Shown here piece by piece: positions 45,071 to 54,439 of a DNA stretch of 64,000 bases. Origin of the DNA: Ilex aquifolium. Taxonomy: Eukaryota > Streptophyta > Magnoliopsida > Aquifoliales > Aquifoliaceae. Below the pieces are notes generated by a model. It searched no databases and had not been told where the DNA came from. It worked only from the letters and a program-made list of their open reading frames with translations. The first letter of the stretch is position 1. The number at the start of each line of letters is the position of its first letter. The DNA lies in contig OX637397.1 in the NCBI GenBank assembly GCA_951799425.1, forward strand, positions 19,535,064 to 19,599,063. The letters run 5' to 3'. Both the position numbers and the translations under genes were made by a program.

Positions 45071-45363
45071 GTCGTCATTGATTGTGATCGGAAGCGGGTC
45101 ACTGCTTATATGCATGATGGTGTTTGTTTCAAATTCCAGGGGGCAAAGCATGTTGCTTTACATCAAGCCGTGTACGACTCTAGATTTGCACGGGCAGTTG
45201 ATGGGTTGGCTAGCATGCCTTACCCTAGAGGACGAGGCGAGACAGGAGTTGGGTCTACCTCTGTGATTATGAGGATGTTTTTCCAGATGAACTACCAGGA
45301 TTACCTCCACATAGAGATGTAGACTTCATTATTGAGCTGTATCCAAGTACATCGCCCATTTCT

Positions 45364-46140
45364 ATGACTCCGCATAGGATGGCGCCTGCTGATTTGCAAG
45401 AACTCAAGGTCCAATTGAAGGAATTGTTGGACAGGGGGTTCATTAGACCGAGTACCTCATCTTGGGGTGCTCCTGTGTTATTTGCAAAGAAGAAGGACAA
45501 AACCCTTCGACTATGCATAGATTACCGGCAGTTGAATAGGGTTACTATCAAGAATAGGTACCATTTGTCAAGGATTGATGACTTGTTTGATCAGCTGAGA
45601 GGGGCGCGAGTCTACTCCAAGATAGATCTCCGTACTGGTTACCATCAGTTGAGGGTTAGGGAGGTAGATATCCCTAAGACGGCGTTTCGGACGCGGTATG
45701 GGCATTTTGAGTTCACTGTCATGTCTTTCGGATTGACGAATGCTCCGGCGGCATTCATGGATCTCATGCATAGGGTTTTTCAATCCTACCTTGATCAATT
45801 TGTTGTAGTCTTTGTTGACGACATCTTGATCTACTCCAAGTCTGAGGAGGAGCATGAGGGTCACTTGAGGATTGTTCATCAGACCTTGAGAGACCATTAG
45901 TTGTACGCCAAGTTCAGCAAGTGTGAATTTTGGCTGACTGAGGTGAAGTTTTTGGGACATGTGGTGTCAGCTTCAGGTGTATCCGTAGACCCGGAGAAGG
46001 TTGAGGCAGTCATGAATTGGGAGAGGCCGAAGTCAGTCTTCGAGATACGCAGTTTCTTGGGATTGGCAGGGTATTACTGACGGTTTATTGAGGACTTCTC
46101 CCGACTAGCTGCTCCTATGACCAGGTTGACTCGAAAAGAG
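45364..46140 (+). pseudogene. Tekay D reverse transcriptase
   Basis: Motifs in order: [20 protein letters not shown], the [20 protein letters not shown] block, [29 protein letters not shown] and the FVDDILIYS catalytic box. The thumb/connection coding, with a [18 protein letters not shown]-type segment, continues to about 46140. Largely readable, with a few breaks. Confidence 0.92.
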
Positions 46141-46149
46141 GTCAAGTTA

Positions 46150-46653
46150 AAGTGGAATGATTCTTGCGAGAAGGCATTCTAGGAGTTAAAGAGGAGGCTT
46201 ACTTCAACCCCTATCTTGATAGTCCCGGAAAGGGGACAGAGGTACACAGTGTATTGTGATGCCTCGAAGGACGGACTTGGATGTGTTTTGATGTAGTCCG
46301 GGAGGGTAGTGGCTTATGGTTCTCGGCAGTTAAAGAACCACGAGCAAAATTACCCCACACATGACATGGAGTTGGCGGCCATTGTCTTTGCTTTGAAGAC
46401 TTGGCGCCACTATCTATACGGTGAGCAGTTCGAGGTGTTTTCAGACCACAAAAGTCTGAAGTATATTTTTACACAGCGGGACCTCAATATGAGGCAACAC
46501 AAGTGGATAGAGTACCTGGAAGATTATGACTTCACTTTGCATTACCACCCCGGTAAGGCAAATGTGGTGGCTGATGCACTCAGCCGGAAGTCACAGGGAG
46601 TCTTGGGTAGTGTGACTTTCCGGGAGTGGCGGATGCTCGACATTGTGGGATAG
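46150..46653 (+). pseudogene. Tekay D RNase H
   Basis: Frame 46309-46653: [60 protein letters not shown] and [15 protein letters not shown], the standard gypsy RNase H ending. The N-terminal YCDASKDGLG part precedes it near 46255. It removes RNA from the RNA-DNA hybrid during reverse transcription. Confidence 0.9.
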
Positions 46654-46668
46654 TTCGGGCTACACTAT

Positions 46669-48046
46669 ATGGGTCAGGCTCAAGGTATTTTGGGGAGTTT
46701 GGTGGCTACGCCTTCTCTACTGAGCAGGGTGATTGAGTCCCAGAGTCAGGACACGGAGCTATTGTCCATTCGGGACCGTGTACAGGCAGGTACATGTGAC
46801 GAGGGCTGGACCATTCACTCAGATGGCAGTCTTCGGTATAGAAGAAGGGTTGTGGTTTCTCAGTTGGCGGATCTGAGAGAGGAAATCCTTAGGGAGTTTC
46901 ATTGCTCCTGTTTTGCGGTTCATCCAGGGGACACGAAGATGTATCACGATCTTCGTCGCCAATATCATTGGAATGGGATGAAGCGGCAGGTTGGCGATTT
47001 TGTTAGTAGATGTCTCACATGTCAGCAAGTGAAGGCTGAACACCAGAGACCAGCAGGGTTACTCCAGCCATTGGAGGTAGCTGAGTGGAAGTGGAAACAT
47101 GTCACGATGGATTTTGTGACTCACTTGCCACGGACATCGCGGGGACATGATGCGGTATGGGTGGTAGTGGACCGGCTTACTTAGTCAGCACACTTTTTGG
47201 CGGTGCGGATGACCTTCACACTGGAGGAATTCTGTAAGTTATATATACGGGAGATTGTTCGGTTGCATAGGGTACCCGTATCTATAGTATCAGATCGGGA
47301 TCCCAGGTTTACGGCTCATTTTTGGGAGAGTTTCTAACGAGCCATGGGGACACAGCTGATGATGAGCACTGTTTTTTATCCCCAGACGGACGGTCAGTCT
47401 GAGAGGACCATTCAGACATTAGAGGACATGCTACGGGCATGCGTCCTAGATCTCAAGGGTAGCTGGGAAGAACACTTACCCTTGGTGGAGTTCGCCTACA
47501 ACAACAGTTATCAGACGAGCATACAGATAGCACCCTATGAGGCACTATATGGGAGGCCTTGTCGATCTCCGGTTTGTTGGACGGAAGTAGGAGAGAGACC
47601 CTCTACGGGTCCAGACTTGGTTAGAGACACCTCAGAGAAGGTGAGCTTGATACGGAAGCGTCCTCTCACGGCTCAGAGCAGGCAGAAGAGCTACGCCGAT
47701 AGACGGCGGCGACCTCTAGAGTTTGAGGTGGGAGATCATGTCTTCTTGAAGGTAATGCCTACGAGAGGAGTGGTCAGGTTCGGCAAACGAGGAAAGCTGT
47801 CACCGAGGTATATCGGGCCTTTTGAGATACTTGAGAGGGTTGGTACAGTCGCTTACCGGTTGGCGTTACCGCCAAACCTATCAGGTGTTCATGCGGTATT
47901 TCATGTCTCTATGCTCCAGAAATGTACCCCAGATCCGACTCATGTGGTGGATTGGGGCGAGTTTGTTGTTGATGCGGATTGGGACCTTCAAGGAGGGACC
48001 GGTGCGTATCATGGATAGCCGAGATCAGGTTTTGATGTCAAGGATT
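46669..48046 (+). pseudogene. Tekay D integrase, chromodomain missing
   Basis: The zinc-binding part has HCSCFAVHPGDTKMYHDLRR and CLTCQQVKAEHQ; the catalytic core starts MDFVTHLPRT and includes SDRDPRF-type and [14 protein letters not shown] segments; the C-terminal part has [18 protein letters not shown] and [12 protein letters not shown]. In full-length Tekay elements a chromodomain follows and steers insertion to heterochromatin; here the sequence ends just before it at about 48046. Confidence 0.9.
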
Positions 48047-49032
48047 TAGTAAATGCTTACGTTGAGCCAGGATGGAATTTCATTCCTACTGATTATGAAA
48101 AATCATTCTAGTTTTATCAAGATATCCTATTTTTTACCTAGTCCATTTTCGTTAAAGAAATTCCGGACTGTAAAAATCCCAACAAAGTTATTTATCATTC
48201 TCTATACATCCAAAGATTTATTTCTCTAAAAGAATGGGGATCTCACCCTTCTTCATCCCGAGATCTTTCTAATCATAACAAGAAATTTAATTACTATGAT
48301 TATAAAGAATCATGGTTTAAATTTTTACTCTATCAGGATGAGTCTTATACTCACTCCTGGTTCATACAATTTAGTAAAGATTTCGAAAGCCAGATTCCTT
48401 CCTGGTTTTTACAGTGGTGGCATGCTCACAGCCCCATGATTGAAATCTTACCACTTGAGCTTCAAGACCAAGTGACCTACTTCGCGTCTTGCTATAAACC
48501 TAGTAAATATGAGAGTCAGTTTCCAGTATTATTAATATTTATTAGTAAATATAAAGTTCCATGGATTTGTAATTGGAAATGGAAAGTTATAGCAAATTGT
48601 GTTGCCAGACAATTTTATGTTAAGTGGTGGCCAAAGTTCCAGCACAACCGTATTATTGCCCAGGTACAAAAAGAGTTTCCATTAAAGGTTCCTACTCCAG
48701 TAACAGTTACAGGAACAACCTCTACCATTCCAGCAACTCCAGTCAAACACGTTATGCCGGCTCTCAGAGTGTCTTCACCAGAAGCTCAGGCACAACCATC
48801 ATCAAAACAACTAGCAAAGCAGAAAAAATCATCCTCTAAGGATTCCAGTAAGCAACAGAAAAAGAAGTCATCTGAGCTGATAGAATTAGCACAAAAGCTT
48901 CTCCAGCAAGCAGCCAGTCAGAGCAGTTCGTCTGTATCGTCCCAAGCATCTGTTAGTCCATGCATAGATCCCTTCCAGGATGCCCATGATCCTTACGAAG
49001 GATATGATGATCTGGATATCACTACTCCATGA
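48047..49032 (+). pseudogene. Pararetrovirus-type terminal ORF (fossil)
   Basis: The clearest frame is 48436-49032. Tryptophan-rich motifs HSWFIQFSKDF, IPSWFLQWWHAHSP, VPWICNWKWKV and ARQFYVKWWPKF are of a kind I recall from plant viral or virus-like polyproteins (usually HSWFxxF...WFxxWW...PWIxxW...VKWWDKF). The C-terminal third is low in complexity: Lys/Ser-rich, then Ser/Gln-rich, then an acidic PYEGYDDLDI end. I cannot assign a biochemical role. Family recall was from memory; a profile search would settle it. Confidence 0.55.
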
Positions 49033-49374
49033 TCCTTACCTATATGTGTAATAGCTTAAATCACTAATTTCTTCCTCAAAAGAAAGAAAAGTTGTCTGTC
49101 TCACATATCGATAAGGCATCATTCATCAAACAAGGCTCCTTTCCCCAGTAAAGTAGCCGACAACAATCAATCAGTCTGCTTTTCCACCGAAAGCAGATTC
49201 TCAGCAAAAAGCAATGACCCATTCCTGCACAAAGTCAGCATTCACCCCAGCAAAAGGAATCTACACCCTCTTTTCACCCGAAAAGTAGAGGTGAAAGTAT
49301 TCCACCCCAGTTAAAGCTGTAGCAATAGTCAAAAGAGAAATCATTCCAAAGATTCTCTCAAAAATCCTTACGCC

Positions 49375-49382
49375 TATATAAG
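49375..49382 (+). promoter_or_regulatory. TATA box of the pararetrovirus-like promoter
   Basis: TATATAAG in GCCTATATAAGGGTTTC, followed by a CAAACCAAGC...TCAAGCTCACTACAAGCC leader. This resembles the 35S-type promoter start of caulimovirids. AATAAA at 49578-49583 lies 200 bases downstream, suiting the short-repeat poly(A) arrangement of pregenomic RNA. Confidence 0.6.
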
Positions 49383-49577
49383 GGTTTCTCCCATTCTCAG
49401 CAAACCAAGCTTATTCAAGCTCACTACAAGCCATTATAAACACTCTCTTTCCCTTCTCTCATATTGTATCTAGCATTCATATATGATGCAAATGAAGAGC
49501 TTCTTTAGCCAACAGTTTATCTTTCAGTAAACTATTTGTAAGTTAATTTTAGTAAATTGTAATTTATTTATTTTGTG

Positions 49578-49583
49578 AATAAA
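49578..49583 (+). terminator. Poly(A) signal of the pararetrovirus-like region
   Basis: AATAAA in TTTTGTGAATAAAGAATTTAC, inside a TTAGTAAA-repeat-rich patch (49500-49600). Spacing from the TATA box fits viral use. Confidence 0.5.
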
Positions 49584-49620
49584 GAATTTACTTTAGTAAA
49601 TATTTGTGCTTTACTTTGTG

Positions 49621-51105
49621 ATAATCCATCACCACTCCTTATATCTATCTTTTATCTTGTGTTTACTCATGTCTTCCACATCTTGTCTTGTTTTGGTATA
49701 TATATAAGCAAAGGCTTGGTCTTCCTTCCCCATTTCCTAAATTTTTAGAGTTCTAAATTTTTTAATTATCAAACTAATTCTCTCTCAAATAAAATTATAT
49801 CCCGTCTCATTTGTAACCATCTCTCAACTCCTACCGAACTAACCATTATTTTTGCAAGTTTATTCAACTAAAATTATTTTTACTTAATAATTTTTTATCC
49901 ATCTCATCAAGTGTTAAGGTGAAAGAGAAAAGCAATGGGTCAAAAAAAAGAAAAGATGAGAAAAAACATATCTCGTGCAGCGTTCAGGGTCAGACTGTTA
50001 TAAGTTGACGAAAAGGCTCGAGAATCATTCCTTCTCTTTTTTTCAAATTCTTCGAATATTTTAATACTAAACTAAGGTCTCCTCCTGTCCTTATTCAACA
50101 CTTGACTCCTATAATCACTCTTCAATTCTCTCATTAAGTAACGACTATTCAATCAAATTTTTAAAAAATATTTAGTTTTTATGCCCCACAACTTCTCCTA
50201 ATATTTGTACTTCCCCATTATTTAATAATGATAGGAGAGGAGAAAGTGGAGAAGAGCAACTAAGGAAGGGCGAAGCCAAGTTATGGACCTTATGGCCCCC
50301 TCAGGCTTTTAAAATTACAAAAAATACCTCTAAATTATGTTTTTGATTAAATTTTTAATGCCTCTCAAATTTTGAAAATTATCCTTCATACTCGCATTAT
50401 GATCTTGATTTTACTTTACCCTCAATTATTAATTTAATCACATTGCACCATTAACCATTCAAATTATGCTATTTTGCACAAATCGTTAAATTCTAGTTTT
50501 GCACAAATGGGTAAAATTGGAATTATTTTGAATTGTGCAATAGAGTCGAATCACTAGTCTACGTGTAAAGCGAAAACAATGTTACAGTTTCAGAGAAAAA
50601 ATAATATAATGCACAACTTTTTTGCTATTAAAATATAATACACCCAAACACTACATTTAAGAGATTCAAAATAGTAAAAAAATTTCTCTCTCATCATATT
50701 TTTCAATATTATGAAATCTAGTTGTACGAGTGATTATACGATGAAATTAAGCTGAAATTATTGATTATTTGATAAATCGATCAAATTTTTTTAAGGCAAA
50801 GTTTTATCGATTTTATTAAAAATGGGTAGATTACAGTGTATTGTGTAAATTTGGTATAAATAGATTCTATCTACCTAAAAATATGACATTAATGATACCT
50901 CATCAGTAATTCACGTTGAACAAAAATTTCAAGTTATGCAACTATTTGACCCCCTCCCCACGAATGGTGAATAGTATGGAAGGAGAAATTGGAAGAAAAT
51001 GGAGGATCGTGAATCCCGTCCATTTGCCCGGCTAGTAAAAGAATAACAACAACAAACCATCCAAATTAAACCTAGCGAGACACAAATAAGCGCATCAGAA
51101 CAAAC
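49621..51105 (-). other. Non-coding; intron 1 of the FPA-like gene if that gene continues
   Basis: AT-rich with no recognised exon. For an FPA gene the next exon should encode a second RRM beginning like KxLWVGGI; none was seen on the minus strand down to the pararetrovirus fragment. A donor-like CCT/GTTTGT follows exon 1. Confidence 0.4.
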
Positions 51106-51396
51106 AGGTTTGGCAAAATCGATCTTAATCGCATGCCCTTTCAGAACCACCCCTTGCAAAGCTTCCTTGGCCGATTTTGCATCCTCGATTCGACGGAAGT
51201 ACACGAATGCAAAGCTCTGCGCCGTGTAGGAGGCAATGCCATCCAACGCGCCGTGATTTTTGAATAAAGACATCAAATCTGAGTCCGTCACCTCGCTGGA
51301 TAAATTTCCGACCCATAGATTATTTGAAGGTGTTTCCGGCTCGTCGGGTTCCTTTGGATTATGACTCGGTTTCATGAATTTGTTCGGCGGAGGCAT
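51106..51396 (-). CDS. FPA-like: FPA-like RRM protein, exon 1 (partial gene)
   Basis: 97 codons from ATG at 51396 to a phase-0 GT donor at 51105. After a short Pro-rich head ([20 protein letters not shown]) comes one RNA-recognition motif at residues 25-95: RNP2 LWVGNL (28-33) and RNP1 SFAFVYF (61-67), ending [20 protein letters not shown]. SNNLWVGxL...EALQGxxLxGxxIKIxxAxP is characteristic of the first RRM of FPA, a nuclear RNA-binding protein that promotes proximal polyadenylation and flowering in Arabidopsis. I chose this Met because the upstream in-frame Met (51654) lies in pyrimidine-rich UTR-like sequence and because -3 is A. FPA has three RRMs and a SPOC domain; those exons are not visible, so the gene is truncated or has a very long intron. 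No stop or frame break within the exon. Confidence 0.78.
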
Positions 51397-51720
51397 TGTG
51401 GCAGAAAGAAACCCTAGCAAACAGGGGAGGTTTGGAGATTGGGAAGGGAAATGTACTGAATTACACAAGAAGAAAAATGTATCTATATGTAGATATACGG
51501 AGGGGTGTGTGTGTGTGCAGGGAGGAGAGAGAGAGAGAGAGAGGCCTCTCGACGGCGTGAAGAGAAGGAAAAGAGTAGATGAGAACGAAGGATCGGTACA
51601 GACCAAAAGAAAAAGAACGAAGGTAAAGGGCAGGAAGAGAAGAGACGGGGGCAAACTGACATATATGCATGGCTCTCTGTAAGTGGAGTCCAGGTGGACA
51701 GAGGAGGGGTTTCAGTTACA
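51397..51720 (-). promoter_or_regulatory. 5' UTR and core promoter region of the FPA-like exon
   Basis: Minus strand is pyrimidine-rich with a (CT)n run at 51525-51543, an ACACACACAC stretch and GCTAGGGTTTCTTTCTGCCACA before the ATG. CT-rich leaders and TAGGGTTT (telobox-like) near the start codon are common in plant housekeeping genes. It looks intact. No firm TATA box. Confidence 0.5.
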
Positions 51721-52116
51721 GACGTGACTTGTTTTTCTGCTAAATTGAAAAACGTGTTGATGGTAGTGTTTTAAAATGGGGAAAATGATACTTTATGCCC
51801 TAAAAATTTTAAAAAATTTATTTTGTACCTTTAAAGATTAGATTTCTCATAATGCACGTTCAATGTATTAAAAATGTTGCAATGTAGCATTTACGTTAGT
51901 TTTTATTACTCATTTTATCAACTTCAGTATGGTGGGTTTTAACAAAATAAGTAACAAAAGATAACGAAAAAATCATATTACAACGCTTTTAATATGTTAA
52001 AGGTGAAATGTAAAAAATCTCATTTTTAAGATTACAAAATATAAAATTTTAAATCTTTCTAATTCCCCCTTTCAAATGTTTTGAACAATGTGGAAATATA
52101 TGTATTTATTTATCAA
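51721..52116. other. Intergenic, nothing recognised
   Basis: AT-rich; the 51780-52070 part contains loosely repeated phrases (TGTACCTTTAAAGATTAGATTTCTCATAATG; AATGTGAAATG-like) without clear ends. Confidence 0.4.
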
Positions 52117-52320
52117 TCACTGGCAAGCCTTAGCCATGAAATTGTGTATGTGGTCCCGGTTGTTGAGGTTATTAATGAGCTTGATAACTAATTGAGCATC
52201 TACATTAATTTCTTGTTTTTGATAACTTTTTGGGATAGCTAGCTTTAAACCTTGTCGTAAAGCCCCTAATTTTGCTTGGTCGGAAGTAATTTCTCTATTT
52301 TTGCATAAAACTCTCGAGAA
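52117..52320 (-). pseudogene. RNase H-like fragment of LINE or RVT_3 type
   Basis: The minus strand reads CKNREITSDQAKLGALRQGLK, then LAIPKSYQKQEINVDAQLVI, then KLINNLNN and a stop. The pattern EAxLxALRxGLxLA...I..DAxxVIxLIN is the C-terminal RNase H-like domain of plant non-LTR elements and related host proteins. No catalytic first strand and no reverse transcriptase are next to it, so it is an isolated, probably dead scrap. Confidence 0.55.
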
Positions 52321-53249
52321 AAAAATATCATACCTTGATAATGGTAGGAATGATGTTATTTTCTAGAAAATGAATTGACTGTTTAATTGAATTGAGTGCA
52401 CCTTCCTCTATGCAAGATGAACAAACTTCCTCATGTTAGGGTGTTTGACTAATCGGAGGCACTCTGATGCTTAAATTAAAGGTTCTAATATTAAATAAAC
52501 AATTAACAGACAAAAAATTGCATGTCTTTGACTTAAGCTCATTCGGTATATATAAAAGTATGTACCCATTTTTTAGATTTTAGAATCATGGCTGAAATAA
52601 AGTAGCACACTTATTTTTTAACCATATCTTCCCACATCCGTATTTGAACCTCTTAGGATATATTTCTCATTAGTTGATTTTTTAGGTCACATGTTTATAA
52701 TGCGTACCATTAAAATATGCAGTTTTCTTATTAGTTGCTTATGACCGTCCGTGTTATTCACGATGACTTAACTATTCCCAGTTCGGGTTGATCTAGTCAT
52801 TATCCCTTGATTTCGAACCAAAGTCTCGTTTGGATTTTTGATTTTTTTTGTCTGCTCTGTCTATACCAACTACTTGGGAATTTTGCAAATCGAATTGTTC
52901 AATTGAGGAGACTCCAATTTTGATCGGCCAATGTCAGGACCTATTTGGTTATACCAGTATGGCTCATCAAGGCACTCTACATTTGTCATGTTGTCATTTC
53001 ATACTTTTGTCACGTGTCCTCATTAAATGGTTTAATCATGCATAGGGTTATTCTAAACCCCTTCATCTGCCTCCAGAGAATTTCTGCCACGTGATAGTCG
53101 ATGTCATTCATTCTCTGCAGCAATCATGTACTTTATTAAATGCAATGCAACGTTTTCAGCAAAAATCGTCATTATGTCATTTCATTGTGAAAAATGGTTA
53201 TTTTAATTTTCAAAAAGGCGCGCCATTCCATCTTCTGGCACATTCTTCT
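52321..53249. other. Intergenic, with promoter-like right end
   Basis: No gene recognised. The last 200 bp include a G-box CACGTG (53088-53093) and lead to the TATA box at 53250. Small plus-strand frames here (52848-53045, 53091-53318) have no recognisable content. Confidence 0.4.
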
Positions 53250-53257
53250 TATAAAAG
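53250..53257 (+). promoter_or_regulatory. TATA box before the transposon-protein fragment
   Basis: TATAAAAG in CTTCTTATAAAAGAATAT, followed by a CT-rich leader-like stretch and ATG at 53314. Spacing of about 65 bases from TATA to ATG is plausible. Confidence 0.45.
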
Positions 53258-53313
53258 AATATACTCTCTTCTTTTTCCTCTGTTACTTCAATCTTCAAGC
53301 TTCTCCAAGCATC

Positions 53314-53580
53314 TATGAGTCTCCCGGTCTCTCTCCTTGTTATTTTATTCTCCTTTTTCTCCTTTGCAACCTTCTGTCATAGCCTTTTTAACAAAGGATG
53401 ATATTCCAGCCTTTAGAATTAAGTACAACATCCTTGATGATGTAGTCATCAGGGTTGCTAAAAATGATGAGCCCCACATTGACTCTATAGAGTCCATCCC
53501 CATCCATACTCGAGCCATAACCGAGGGTGGGGTCAGGTCTCTTCTCCACTCTCTTTTTCTCTAGGATTTATCCTCTTAAA
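53314..53580 (+). pseudogene. Fragment of a plant transposon-protein gene (relative of the antisense ORF at 62-64 kb)
   Basis: Frame 53337-53564 encodes DDIPAFRIKYNILDDVVIRV, AKNDEPHIDSIESIPIHTRA, then ITEGGVRSLLHSLFL. It aligns by eye to the antisense gene of the Tat element: NILDDVVIRVAKNDEP with HIPLAILCHRAEEDEP, and GGVRSLLHSLFL with AGLRFPIPGSI. This is the start of the domain called putative gypsy-type transposon protein in plants. Downstream sequence to 54.1 kb is not recognisable as the rest of the domain, so this is a remnant. Confidence 0.5.
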
Positions 53581-54079
53581 CTTTGCCGCATCTAGTGCTG
53601 TCCTAACTTCTTTAGGATAATTATGGGCGTGGTGGCCTTGAATGATCTTCTCAATATCAATATTGGTATTTGAGAGATTCTCTTCTGTTGTATAATCAAA
53701 TATGTTGGTGCAAAAACTATTACTTTCAAGTTAGCAACAATTACTACTTTTAAGTTAGGAATAAAGCCCTCTACATAGTCATACATCTCCCAAATTCCAA
53801 CAAGGTGGCACGAAATGGCATTTTATACGTGCTTGGGAATTGGGAGCACAAAATGGGTGAGAAGCCTTTTTCATGCCCCTTTGTCATAAAACGGTGTGAC
53901 CTAAATGAAAGTTGCTCAATAACATTAAAAATATTCATTGTGTTTACAGTTAAGACAAATTCTGATAAAAGATATCTGGTTAAATTAAAAATAAATCCCT
54001 TATTAAAAATTCCCGATGAGTTTATAGTATTAAAAACACATAACTCAAAGACAATGGACATGATGGTAAGAGCAACACA
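53581..54079. other. Unassigned stretch after the transposon-protein fragment
   Basis: A plus-strand frame at 53805-54098 (97 residues, MARNGILYVLGNWEHK...) overlaps a minus-strand frame at 53771-54061; neither has recognised motifs. It may be decayed coding sequence of the preceding fragment. Confidence 0.3.
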
Positions 54080-54439
54080 TGTGAGAGCATACCTCTAATA
54101 ATCCATTCCACAACATTAACACATAAAATTACTTCATCAATTTAGGTCATAACATGACAACTCTCACATCACCATCAAATCCTATTTTAAGTTTACAATT
54201 CAAAAAATTAATTAATAGTACAGCGGAAACAAAAGATCAATGTCTAATAAATGTCCCTCTCAACTCACAAAATAGACAAAGACATCAATAAAGGAGGAGA
54301 TTAAGCTCTGGGTTGATACTCCTCGCTGACATTCCCCACATCCCGGACAATCTTTGAAAAATGTTAACTAGGAGTGAGCTAAAAAGCCTAATAGGACAAG
54401 TAGAAATGATGGTAGAAACATTAAATCATTGTTGAAAAA
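54080..54439 (-). repeat. Probable LTR 3'-part in minus orientation
   Basis: Reversed, it reads TTTTTTAGCTCACTCCTAG...GGATGTGGGGAATGTCAGC...TATTGATG..., similar in layout to the GCTCACCTCCTACAACAC...GATGATGTCAATGTCGATG block of LTR F (36125-36190). Boundaries not defined. Confidence 0.35.

Larger units (their letters stand above)
40743..48046 (+). mobile_element. Tekay element D: Del/Tekay-lineage Ty3/gypsy, 3'-truncated
   Basis: A plus-strand element with a 2.45-kb 5' LTR (40743-43191), initiator-tRNA-Met primer site, gag, protease, RT, RNase H and integrase. The lineage call rests on the gag and integrase sequence ([11 protein letters not shown], [13 protein letters not shown]), the long LTR and tRNA-Met priming. 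The sequence stops within the segment DSRDQVL that normally leads into the C-terminal chromodomain; neither chromodomain, polypurine tract nor 3' LTR is in the window. Coding is broken in about ten places. Because the second LTR is missing, no LTR-based age can be given. Confidence 0.93.
48047..49620 (+). mobile_element. Endogenous pararetrovirus fragment (Caulimoviridae, perhaps florendovirus-like)
   Basis: A protein-coding stretch is followed by an intergenic region with a TATA box and, 200 bases on, AATAAA: the arrangement of a caulimovirid terminal ORF plus pregenomic-RNA promoter and poly(A) signal. Only the tail of a viral genome is present; movement protein, coat, protease and RT are absent. 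The genus is uncertain: I suggest florendovirus because that group has a second ORF of unknown function just before the intergenic region. Broken, with few visible breaks in the coding part. Age cannot be estimated from one copy. Confidence 0.6.

Noticed and set aside
49690-49712. Possible pararetrovirus primer-binding site (TTTTGGTATATATATAAGC)
   Set aside because: Only the first six bases match the initiator-tRNA-Met site; the rest is AT repeat.
53771-54098. Overlapping plus and minus frames of about 97 residues
   Set aside because: Neither has a recognisable motif; opposite frames over the same bases cannot both be supported.
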